From an uncultured Bacilli bacterium (lineage in GTDB: Bacteria; Bacillota_I; Bacilli_A; RF39; UBA660), in contig CALVSY010000001.1 in NCBI GenBank assembly GCA_944359725.1, forward strand, positions 1 through 64,000: a stretch of DNA of 64,000 bases, given 5' to 3'. Shown here in pieces: positions 1 through 7,937 of the stretch (positions within the stretch are counted from its first letter, which is position 1; each line of letters starts with the position of its first letter). A model generated the notes under the pieces. That model searched no databases and was not told the DNA's origin. It was given only the letters and a program-made list of their open reading frames with translations. Position numbers and translations under genes: made by a program.

Positions 1-30
1 AACAGGTATTTTTGCACCATTTTTCATACA

Positions 31-68
31 AAAAAACGATTTTATTTTTAGAACAAAATCGCTTTTTT
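31..68. terminator. Bidirectional intrinsic terminator
   Basis: Arms CGATTTT (37-43) and AAAATCG (55-61) are flanked by an A-run on the left and a T-run on the right, so the hairpin can terminate transcripts from both directions. On the minus strand it lies downstream of the rhodanese gene. Confidence 0.6.
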
Positions 69-118
69 GCATCCTTTTCTCCCTCCAAAATATGCCAAAC
101 TCACAAATTTTATTTTTT

Positions 119-403
119 TTAATTTTTTTTATTTATTCTTTCTATTCCTCCAGTTATACTATAACAGTGATAACCTAAAGCATTTAAAATTTTCGCACAA
201 GATAAACTTACTTCACCAGTTGAACATAACAAATAATATCCCTCGTTTTTATTTAAATATTTATCTGGTTCTCTTAATAAAACAAGCTTTGGAATATTTT
301 TAAAACCAAGATTACTTTTATTAAATTCTTTAGTTATCCTAACATCAATTATGTTTGATTTGTTTTTTATATCATAATAATTAATTTGCATACCCTTCAC
401 CAT
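119..403 (-). CDS. Small single-domain rhodanese-like protein
   Basis: A protein of about 94 residues with the single-domain rhodanese pattern: an N-terminal IIDVR segment, then the active-site loop LLCSTGEVS with the persulfide-forming Cys, then a GG-containing C-terminal strand (ITGGI). Such proteins move sulfane sulfur in the cytoplasm; the partner here is unknown. The longer start at 424 lies inside the virD4 terminator hairpin, so I place the start at 403; 391 is also possible and no good SD separates them. It follows the virD4 terminator on the same strand and probably has its own promoter. It is not obviously linked to secretion. Confidence 0.7.
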   Translation of the reverse strand: MVKGMQINYYDIKNKSNIIDVRITKEFNKSNLGFKNIPKLVLLREPDKYLNKNEGYYLLCSTGEVSLSCAKILNALGYHCYSITGGIERINKKN

Positions 404-415
404 ATTAGCATATGA

Positions 416-443
416 AAAAAGCACTTTTAATTAAGTGCTTTTT
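416..443 (-). terminator. Terminator after virD4-like gene
   Basis: Perfect 11-bp arms AAAAAGCACTT (416-426) and AAGTGCTTTTT (433-443) with a 6-nt loop, followed on the minus strand by a T-run. It overlaps the virD4 stop codon and marks the end of the secretion cluster. Confidence 0.8.
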
Positions 444-2958
444 ACTCAAAGAATTCATCAAAGAAATCATCATCGTTATTATCATCTTTTTCATTCATGA
501 TTTTATTAATTTCTGATTCATTTTTATAAACCTTAGAAGAGTTATCCTCAATTTTATTATTGTTATTTTTAGGTTCTATAATAACATTGGTATTTTCATT
601 CATATTATTAGGTTTATTTTCGTTATTGCTAACATTAATCTCATCATCAAATGATAAATCTTCTACCATATCATCTAATATATCATTATCTGGTTTCTTG
701 TTATCACCAGTAGATGTACTAACTGATATGTTATCATTTTTAAATGAATCAAAATCAATCCTTCCAGGAGGCATAATAACACTTGATGAAGAAACAGAAT
801 CTTCGTTAGCGGTTTCTTTACTAATTTGTTCAACCGTTTTCTTTTCCGATGCTTTCGCTTCATTTTCCTCAGCTTGTTTTTCCTTTTCTTCTTCAGCTTC
901 TAACTCTTTTATTCTCTCATCAATCTTTTTCATCATTGCATCTATGTCTAAATCTTCATCCATATTTGCAGTACTTGGCGTATTATTACCAAAAGGATTT
1001 GGGGTATTAGACTCTTTACCAGCTCCATAAGCCGCTAACGGATTAGCATTTGGTTTATTACTTTCAAAAGAATTTACTGGATTAGAAAACGGATTTTGTC
1101 CTTGCGGAGTAAACGGGCTTCCTCCTCCAAAAGGACTGCCGGCTCCAAATGGGTTTCCAGATCCAAAAGGATTACTACCTCCAAATAACTCGTTTCTTTT
1201 CTCATCCTTTTTCTTCTTAACAAACTCTCTTATATCAAATAACTTAATTGGCTTTTGTTCATGAGTTGGTAAAGTAGCCTTTGGAATATCTGCATTATTT
1301 TTACCATGTCCAAAGTCAGTATTCCAAAAAGGTAAAAACTTAGTTCTAAGCGGCGGAAGACGGTGTTTTAAAATAAGTACTTCATCCTGTTTAAACCTTT
1401 GAAGTTCAGTAACCGTAATTAAAGGCCTTGTTTCTTCTTTTTTATCCTTACCTACTTTTACTATTTTATCTCCACATAACTTACTTATTTCCTCTAACGC
1501 TGATAACTCACCAGTTAATAAATAAAGTAAGTTACCACAGTTACCACGAATTGTCTCGGCATCCTCTTTTCCATATACTTGAACAAGTTGGGCAAAGTTC
1601 TGAATAATCATCGTCATTCTTATTTGTCTTGAACGAGCCGCTGTAATCATCGTTGTAATATCTTTAAACTTAGGCATGTTAGCAAACTCATCAAGCAAGA
1701 AATTCGTTCTAACCGGAAGTTTTCCACCGGAGTTTTGTGCAACCGCTATTAATGATTCATAGCATTGTTTAACGAAGATTGTAGCTAGTGCATGATACGT
1801 CGTTTTCTCATCTTGAATAATCATGAAAACAGCTGCTTTTTCCTTACCAATTGTTTCCATATCAAAGTCACTTCTAGATAACATTTCAGCTAGGTTTTGA
1901 GTAACTGCAAAAACCTTTATCTTCTGTTTTAATACTGATTCTATTGAGTTTTTAGTATCTTGTGGTGCATTAACCGTTCCTAATGCATTTATCGCAGCAG
2001 GACTAGATGGATCCTTCATTTTAAAATATTCTTTAGCATAGGTTGATGCACCTATTTTTTCCTCTCCAACCGTCATCATTAAGTTAACCGTTGAAATACT
2101 TATTTCATCTTCTGGCGCATCCTCAAACATACCAAGCGATAAACCAGTTAAGTAATCCGCTGCAGAATTAGTCCAGAATGGATCATCTGCTTTTTCATCA
2201 GTTGCAATGTTAATCGCCATGTCGTTTAAAAGTTCGTTTGCCTTATCTTTATTACCCTCTTTGTAATACTTATAAGGAAGCGTATATGGATTCCAACAAC
2301 TACCGTTTTTAGGATCACGGAAATTAACTACGATTACGTTATAACCAAGTTCTTTTAATAACTCACCGTTTTTTTCATATATCTCACCTTTTGGGTCAGA
2401 TATTACCATTGACTCTCCTTTTTTAGCTAAAAGATTAACAAGTGGATTTATTATCATTTGCGTTTTACCTGATCCAGTTGCACCAATAACTAAAGAGTGA
2501 GACTCACCATTATCAACGTAAACCAAGTTTTTCTTCTTATCGTAAACAAGCGGGAAACCAGCAGCGGTCGCTTCTTTTGCAGTTAACTCAACAGGCTCAA
2601 CATCCTTAAATTTTTTATACTCATCTTCCTTTGCAAACCTGCCAAAACCATCTTCTTTTTTACCCTCAACAAAACCAAAACCTTTTTCAGTTGAGAAAAA
2701 CCTATTTGATACACTTGCGGTTAATACAACTACTGCAAGCACCCAAAATAAAATAGTATATAAAAGATATGGTGGGAAAAATCCCTTTACAAAATTAAAC
2801 GTCCAACCAACTTTCTCCTCTGCACCAGTAACACTCATACCATCATTAGCTACATGATAAAAATTAACAACTAGCAAAGCAACTATTACAAGCAATAATA
2901 AACATACCCATATATAAGCAACAACATCTTTACGCTCTGCTCTAAACTTTAGCTTCAT
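442..2958 (-). CDS. VirD4/TraG-family type IV coupling protein
   Basis: An 838-residue coupling ATPase. Two N-terminal membrane segments (about residues 12-32 and 62-82) precede the motor domain, with Walker A GATGSGKT near residue 160, the DPKGEIYEKNGE strand after it, and Walker B LLDEFANMP; the later IIQNFAQL motif is also typical of VirD4/TraG. Family members bring DNA or protein substrates to the secretion channel. The start is set at the ATG preceded by GGGGAGG; an in-frame upstream codon has no SD. The C-terminal 250 residues are odd: repeats of the type NPFGSG/NPFGAG/SPFGGG, then a long acidic, Asn-rich, probably disordered tail ending DDDFFDEFFE. It is the last gene of the T4SS cluster; the Enterococcus pCF10 counterpart would be PcfC. 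Confidence 0.92.
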   Translation of the reverse strand: MKLKFRAERKDVVAYIWVCLLLLVIVALLVVNFYHVANDGMSVTGAEEKVGWTFNFVKGFFPPYLLYTILFWVLAVVVLTASVSNRFFSTEKGFGFVEGKKEDGFGRFAKEDEYKKFKDVEPVELTAKEATAAGFPLVYDKKKNLVYVDNGESHSLVIGATGSGKTQMIINPLVNLLAKKGESMVISDPKGEIYEKNGELLKELGYNVIVVNFRDPKNGSCWNPYTLPYKYYKEGNKDKANELLNDMAINIATDEKADDPFWTNSAADYLTGLSLGMFEDAPEDEISISTVNLMMTVGEEKIGASTYAKEYFKMKDPSSPAAINALGTVNAPQDTKNSIESVLKQKIKVFAVTQNLAEMLSRSDFDMETIGKEKAAVFMIIQDEKTTYHALATIFVKQCYESLIAVAQNSGGKLPVRTNFLLDEFANMPKFKDITTMITAARSRQIRMTMIIQNFAQLVQVYGKEDAETIRGNCGNLLYLLTGELSALEEISKLCGDKIVKVGKDKKEETRPLITVTELQRFKQDEVLILKHRLPPLRTKFLPFWNTDFGHGKNNADIPKATLPTHEQKPIKLFDIREFVKKKKDEKRNELFGGSNPFGSGNPFGAGSPFGGGSPFTPQGQNPFSNPVNSFESNKPNANPLAAYGAGKESNTPNPFGNNTPSTANMDEDLDIDAMMKKIDERIKELEAEEEKEKQAEENEAKASEKKTVEQISKETANEDSVSSSSVIMPPGRIDFDSFKNDNISVSTSTGDNKKPDNDILDDMVEDLSFDDEINVSNNENKPNNMNENTNVIIEPKNNNNKIEDNSSKVYKNESEINKIMNEKDDNNDDDFFDEFFE

Positions 2959-2998
2959 AAACAAAAGCCTCCCCTGTAAATACATCCATATAAAAATA

Positions 2999-3029
2999 TT
3001 ATACCAAATATTACTAATATTTGGTATAA
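2999..3029. promoter_or_regulatory. 31-bp near-perfect palindrome upstream of virD4
   Basis: Perfect 15-bp arms (TTATACCAAATATTA and its complement) around one central base. Read on the minus strand, the downstream arm contains GGTATAAT, a plausible extended -10 for virD4. It could be an operator or a terminator for the preceding lipoprotein gene; the T-run is weak. Confidence 0.5.
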
Positions 3030-3036
3030 CTTTTAT

Positions 3037-3765
3037 TTAATATTCTAATTTATTTCTTTTATGTTTTTTATATAATTTTATTAATACTAAAACTAAAACA
3101 ACTAAAATTATAATTCCAACAAATATCATGATAATCGTATTTCTTGTTTTTTTATTTTCCTCATTTTGTAGATACTCTTCATGTGCATCTTTAATATCAT
3201 CTTTACTTATTCTTAAGTAGAAACTCTTATCACTTGGTGTATTTTCATCATATTTCCATACATAAGTTGTACCATCAGTTTCATCTGCGTTTTGCTCTGC
3301 ACTAAATGGTAATACTATTTTATATTCAACATCATCAAGTGCTGGCCAATCACTACAATTAGAACAATATGTTATATAATTAGTGGCATTCTTTATTTCA
3401 TAATAATCATCAGTCTCCGTACAATCCATATATTTATATACATACTGATTAAAAGCAGAATTACCAAAATAATCACAGATATTATCATATGTTTTATATA
3501 CTCTTGCACCAGATAAATCATCACCTAAAACATAGTCATAACTATACTTTTTAAAATCAAGTACCGCTTTATGTTCTTCTACAGCAAAATCTATTAACTG
3601 TTCTTTAGAATATGCGTCCGATTCAAAAATACGATTGTTTGCTAACACAGACACACTTTCTTCTACAGTACCATCAGGATTCAAAGTAACTTCGCCTCTT
3701 ACCGTACAACCCGATAATACAAACATTGTGCAAATTATTAAAACTATAATTTTAAGTTTATTCAT
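3037..3765 (-). CDS. Membrane-anchored lipoprotein of the T4SS cluster (paralog 1)
   Basis: About 242 residues. It has a signal peptide with lipobox LSGC, an extracellular domain starting GEVTLNPDGTVEESV, and a C-terminal membrane helix followed by a basic Lys/Arg-rich tail. The overall shape recalls LppM-like lipoproteins, but I cannot assign a family securely. The start is the ATG after AGGGGTGAG; a GTG three codons upstream would sit inside that SD. It is a paralog of the gene immediately upstream (shared lipobox, NDGT-type strand, conserved Cys residues, C-terminal helix). The two lie almost end to end between the wall hydrolase and virD4, so a surface role in the secretion machine is inferred. 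Confidence 0.75.
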   Translation of the reverse strand: MNKLKIIVLIICTMFVLSGCTVRGEVTLNPDGTVEESVSVLANNRIFESDAYSKEQLIDFAVEEHKAVLDFKKYSYDYVLGDDLSGARVYKTYDNICDYFGNSAFNQYVYKYMDCTETDDYYEIKNATNYITYCSNCSDWPALDDVEYKIVLPFSAEQNADETDGTTYVWKYDENTPSDKSFYLRISKDDIKDAHEEYLQNEENKKTRNTIIMIFVGIIILVVLVLVLIKLYKKHKRNKLEY

Positions 3766-3776
3766 AAGACTCACCC

Positions 3777-4469
3777 CTAATAATCAATTCTATTACTTTT
3801 ATATTTTTTATATAATATAAATCCAATTAAAACAAATATACATACTATAACCAAACCTACTATTACCCAAGTTACTGGCGATACACTTTTTACCATACTA
3901 TTTAAAATAGGATCATTATTCTTAACAGTTAATTCTAATTTAGTGTCAGATGAAGAATCAAAATTCCAAGTGTAACTATTTTCATTTACTGTATTAGCAT
4001 TTGAACTTATTGGTTCTTTGTTTAAATCAATTATAAGCGTTGCATTATCAATAGAAGGAGGTTCCATACAATCATCACCACAAATAAAATAGCTAATATC
4101 ACCTTCTATTTCATAATTACCATCTTTATTTACGCAAGATAAATTATTTGAAGAAGTTTTAACGAATAATGAATTATTAAAATAACTACATATATCACTA
4201 AATTCCTTAGTTAATGTAACAATAATTTCAGAATCAGTTACCGAAGAAGAATATGAATATCCTTCTTCATCTAACGTATCAGAATAAACAGATAATAAAT
4301 CATTTGCTAATTCTTGGGGTGTTTGAGCTTCAAGATAAACATTACTAATATACTCACTTATTTCAACAGTCTCTAAAACAGTTCCATCATTATTTACTGA
4401 GTTTGTCATAGATGCATTACAACCTGTTAATAATAACAAACAAATAATAAGCAAAAAACATTTTTTCAT
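3777..4469 (-). CDS. Membrane-anchored lipoprotein of the T4SS cluster (paralog 2)
   Basis: 230 residues. Signal peptide with lipobox LTGC, then an extracellular domain with VNNDGTVLETVEI near its start, several Cys residues (ICGDDC) and a C-terminal membrane segment with a basic tail. SD GGGAGG lies 5-6 nt from the ATG. It is clearly related to the next gene downstream, so the pair arose by duplication. No enzymatic motif is visible. Position between the hydrolase and the coupling protein suggests an accessory extracellular component of the channel; this is inference only. Confidence 0.75.
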   Translation of the reverse strand: MKKCFLLIICLLLLTGCNASMTNSVNNDGTVLETVEISEYISNVYLEAQTPQELANDLLSVYSDTLDEEGYSYSSSVTDSEIIVTLTKEFSDICSYFNNSLFVKTSSNNLSCVNKDGNYEIEGDISYFICGDDCMEPPSIDNATLIIDLNKEPISSNANTVNENSYTWNFDSSSDTKLELTVKNNDPILNSMVKSVSPVTWVIVGLVIVCIFVLIGFILYKKYKSNRIDY

Positions 4470-4481
4470 CTCATCCTCCCA

Positions 4482-7400
4482 TCACTGACCTACATATGAT
4501 TTATTCTGACCAATATATTCACAAGGATTAAGTGTATTGGTATGACTATTGTTTTTTCTTAATTCAATATGCAAATGAGGACCTGTTGATTTTCCAGTTG
4601 ATCCAAGTTTTCCTATTATCTGACCCTTAGAAACCGTGTCTCCTTCATTAACGGTTATAGAGCCTTTTTGCATATGAGCATACAAAGTCGTATATCCATT
4701 ACCATGATCTATTATAACATGACTACCATATGAATAATTAAGGTTTTTAACAGTTTTTACGGTACCACCATCTGCTGCTAAAATATTCATACCAGAACTT
4801 GCTCCAACACTTCTATTTATATCAGTTCCTCCATGATAATTTCCATTAGCATAATAAGGATAATCTGATGCATCACAACCAGTAACACCTTCTACTGGAT
4901 ATCCTAAGGTTCCTGTTGCAACACCATCTCCGGCCGTGTATTTATATTGTTCAGACTTAGGACCATATATTGCAAACCAAGAATGCGTTACACCCTCTTC
5001 ATCTACAAGCCAATTTTTTTCGATAAATTCATTTATATCATAAACCTTTGTTTTAGATATGGTCTCACTATTTGGATCAGCCACTTTTACACCACCGTCT
5101 GATGTTAATCCTCTTATTACAATCCAGTGTCCACCTTGAGTAAACGGACTTGGCTTTTGAACATTTGCAACAACTACGCCACCGTTTTGTAAAACAGATA
5201 AAACCTCGTTAGCGCCTTCTTTGGTTACCGGTAACTGTTCAACCGTAAATCCGGAATGATTATTACCAATATTAGTAAATAAGCCATTAGAAGTTCCTGT
5301 TACACCGCACGAACCAGATGATGTAGCTTCATTGTTAGCCGCAATAGGATCAAAATTACCTTCTGTATCTGATAATGTTGCTATTACCATTGCGTAAGAC
5401 GTAACACCACAACCAGATGTACATATCGTATTTTCTCCGCCTTCATCTTTACATCCAGCAACTGAATCCAAACCGCAGAAAGGAGTATCTGGATAATCCG
5501 TTTGATAATAGAACTTAAATTCACTATCAGGAATACCACCGGATACATCATCACCACAAAGCTCAGTAGTTGATCCAATCTCGCCTGATATAAATCCGCC
5601 TTCTATTGTCAATATAGCTGGTGAAGCATTTGAGAATTGATCAATAAGAATATCATCAAATTTTTCGGTTGGGTATCCATTTTTTACTTCTTCTTGAAAT
5701 AAACAAGATCCATCTGAACATGAACAAGCTTCTGCATAAGACTGATTTTGACAAACAGATCCCATTAGCCTAATATCTTCGCCTTCTGATTTTTTTGAAA
5801 GATAATTATATTTACTTTCTTCCCATGCTTTTTCTAAATTAGCAACTGCTGTTTCAGAAGGATTTTTATTTCCCGAACTGCAGCTTTCACCAGTTTCGTA
5901 ATCACAATAATCTTGATCTCTTGTACTATCTATAATACCTATAACATATGTATTATCATCAACTTTCGAAACATTTCCTCTTGAAAAGGCTCTATTAATT
6001 GCAAAACTTTTTTCTGCAACCATGTTTGCTTTGATATGCTCAACATTATCTAAATCATTACCAACTTCTTGAAGAGTAACTCCAATGATATATTTGCCCA
6101 AAGGAATAGGATTATCATATAAACTTTCACATTCTGTTAATTTTCCAGTTGCAGTACAACCTTCTTTCTTAACATCTACATAAATATTTTTAGTTAATAA
6201 ATCTTGTAAAGAAATACCATCATCATTTTCATAATTAATTGTTACTTGTCCTAATGATTCAAAACTAGTATTAGTAACACATATTTCAAAGAAATATCCT
6301 TGAAAGTCATCTTTTAAATTATATAAATCTTTTATTATTGCGTCTGCTAGTGCTTCTTCATCCGCACCATCAAACATTGCCTTATAACCTTTATCACTCT
6401 TAAAATAAGTATTTTTTAAATAATTATTATATTCTTCTTCTCCATCAACCGTCTTTTTTAATAATTTTTTAAATTTAAAAGTTCTAAAACTCCAGCCTCT
6501 TAATAGCTCTAAATAAGGATCATCCTCAGTTAAATCATCCTCGTTATCCACAGTATCCTCACTATCTTCATCAGAGACTAAAGTTTCATCTTCTTCATCT
6601 TCACTATCTTCATATTCATCTGTATCATTATTTGATTTTAATGCGTTTACATTTCCACCATGTAACTCTTCCATATATGGATATATTGCTGTTACCATGG
6701 CAAGAGCTGGATCACCATTAGGATAATCTTCTGATATGTTTTTTAACTTTTCTATGGTTTTTTGGTCTACTTCTGAGTATTTACTTAAGTTATCTTCGTC
6801 TTCTACTTCTCCACCTACTAATGGTGAACCTGAAACAAAGAATGACACAGCAAAAATAAGCATTCCAAAAACAAGTATTGCAAGTAAAATAGCTAAAAAT
6901 ACTTTTGAAGTTAATAATATTTTAATGGTTGTTGCTACTTTTTTTGCTTCTTTTACTTTTTTAGCAGCCTGTTTTGCTTTTTGAGCTGCTTGTTTTGCTT
7001 TTTGAGCCGCGTTTTTAGCTCTGTTAACCGCTTGGCCTGCTTTGCTATTATTAAAAGCGTTTTTAGCGCCATTTTTAATACCATTACCCGCTCTATTTGC
7101 AAAGTCTTTAGGTGTTTTAGGTCTGTTATTCCATTTATCCTTTAACTCATCTCTTTTTTTATCTAAGCCGTTTTTAGGAGAACTTTTTTTATCAGAACCA
7201 GTGTTATTATTTTTATTATCATTACCTTTATTATTCTGATTATTCTTGTTATCTTTATTTTGATTTTTATCTTGATTATTTTGATTCGTCCCATTATTTC
7301 TATCATTTTGATTATCATTTAAGTTATTTCTTTGATTATTAGAATCATTTTTTGCTCTATTGTCTTTATTTTGTTTATTTTGTAAATCTTTTTGATTTTT

Positions 7401-7847
7401 ATCTTCTTGCTTTCTTGCTTTTTCAGCTTCTTGTTGTGATCCACTATTATCACCATTTTGATTATTTGCGTTATCAACTGGCGCCTCGGATGGTGAACTA
7501 GAAGGCTCACTAGATGATTCGTTTGCCGTATTATCTCCTGATGTGCTTTCTGGTGCTGAAGAAGCAGTAGGCGCACTAGCATCAGAATTAGCTTCTTGAG
7601 CTGGTGTAGATGAATCACTTGATGCACCAGTTGTGCTTGCAGCACCTTCAGAAGCAGAAGCATCACTTACCGAGCTTGCAGGATTAACACTTACATCTCC
7701 CGCTGGTTTAACAGAATCTATTTTTAAATCAACTTTACCATCATCAAGCGTTAAATCTTCTAATTCTATATCAATACTATCATCATCAAAATTTAAGTTT
7801 TCAACATCATCTTTTGGATTAATATTGTTATTTTTATTATCTGGCAT
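4482..7847 (-). CDS. PrgK/VirB1-like bifunctional wall hydrolase (C39-like peptidase + M23)
   Basis: About 1121 residues. The N-terminal 300 are cytoplasmic and low-complexity: acidic, then Ser/Ala-rich, then Asn/Gln/Lys-rich, then Ala/Lys repeats (AAQKAKQAAQKAKQAAKK). One membrane helix follows (about 311-339), then an acidic linker and a large extracellular part. Near 790-960 there is a C39-like cysteine peptidase signature: GCGVTSYAM with the nucleophile, GGHWIVIRG, and ADPNSE. The last 150 residues are an M23/LytM domain with HGGTDI and PHLHIEL zinc ligands. It would open peptidoglycan for the secretion channel, as PrgK or CwlT do. SD GGTGGTGAT fixes the start; six upstream in-frame codons are unlikely to be used. 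Usual Gram-positive versions pair SLT or CHAP domains, so this combination is uncommon. Confidence 0.85.
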   Translation of the reverse strand: MPDNKNNNINPKDDVENLNFDDDSIDIELEDLTLDDGKVDLKIDSVKPAGDVSVNPASSVSDASASEGAASTTGASSDSSTPAQEANSDASAPTASSAPESTSGDNTANESSSEPSSSPSEAPVDNANNQNGDNSGSQQEAEKARKQEDKNQKDLQNKQNKDNRAKNDSNNQRNNLNDNQNDRNNGTNQNNQDKNQNKDNKNNQNNKGNDNKNNNTGSDKKSSPKNGLDKKRDELKDKWNNRPKTPKDFANRAGNGIKNGAKNAFNNSKAGQAVNRAKNAAQKAKQAAQKAKQAAKKVKEAKKVATTIKILLTSKVFLAILLAILVFGMLIFAVSFFVSGSPLVGGEVEDEDNLSKYSEVDQKTIEKLKNISEDYPNGDPALAMVTAIYPYMEELHGGNVNALKSNNDTDEYEDSEDEEDETLVSDEDSEDTVDNEDDLTEDDPYLELLRGWSFRTFKFKKLLKKTVDGEEEYNNYLKNTYFKSDKGYKAMFDGADEEALADAIIKDLYNLKDDFQGYFFEICVTNTSFESLGQVTINYENDDGISLQDLLTKNIYVDVKKEGCTATGKLTECESLYDNPIPLGKYIIGVTLQEVGNDLDNVEHIKANMVAEKSFAINRAFSRGNVSKVDDNTYVIGIIDSTRDQDYCDYETGESCSSGNKNPSETAVANLEKAWEESKYNYLSKKSEGEDIRLMGSVCQNQSYAEACSCSDGSCLFQEEVKNGYPTEKFDDILIDQFSNASPAILTIEGGFISGEIGSTTELCGDDVSGGIPDSEFKFYYQTDYPDTPFCGLDSVAGCKDEGGENTICTSGCGVTSYAMVIATLSDTEGNFDPIAANNEATSSGSCGVTGTSNGLFTNIGNNHSGFTVEQLPVTKEGANEVLSVLQNGGVVVANVQKPSPFTQGGHWIVIRGLTSDGGVKVADPNSETISKTKVYDINEFIEKNWLVDEEGVTHSWFAIYGPKSEQYKYTAGDGVATGTLGYPVEGVTGCDASDYPYYANGNYHGGTDINRSVGASSGMNILAADGGTVKTVKNLNYSYGSHVIIDHGNGYTTLYAHMQKGSITVNEGDTVSKGQIIGKLGSTGKSTGPHLHIELRKNNSHTNTLNPCEYIGQNKSYVGQ

Positions 7848-7888
7848 AAAATCACCACCAACCAATCAGTACTGTTTAATATATACCG

Positions 7889-7894
7889 ATTATA
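7889..7894 (-). promoter_or_regulatory. -10 element for the wall-hydrolase gene
   Basis: TATAAT on the minus strand, about 40 nt upstream of the start codon and just after the virB4 terminator. A matching -35 is weak (AT-rich, near 7911-7916). It suggests that the hydrolase, lipoprotein and virD4 genes form a second transcription unit. Confidence 0.4.
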
Positions 7895-7910
7895 ACATAA
7901 GAAATCAAAA

Positions 7911-7937
7911 AATAAAAGAACGCAATTACGTTCTTTT
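7911..7937 (-). terminator. Terminator after virB4-like gene
   Basis: Arms AAAAGAACG (914-922 of the 7-kb line) and CGTTCTTTT (929-937) with loop CAATTA, followed on the minus strand by TATTTTTT. It overlaps the end of the virB4 gene and divides the T4SS cluster into two units. Confidence 0.75.

Noticed and set aside
67-303. Plus-strand ORF opposite the rhodanese gene
   Set aside because: No SD, extreme Phe/Leu/Asn bias and full overlap with a recognisable minus-strand protein: a shadow frame.
6955-7020. Short tandem DNA repeats as a VNTR of regulatory meaning
   Set aside because: They encode the AQKAKQA repeats of the wall hydrolase and are explained by the coding sequence.
7319-7666. 115-codon minus-strand frame inside the wall-hydrolase gene
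   Set aside because: It is the out-of-frame image of the Asn/Gln/Lys-rich repeats.
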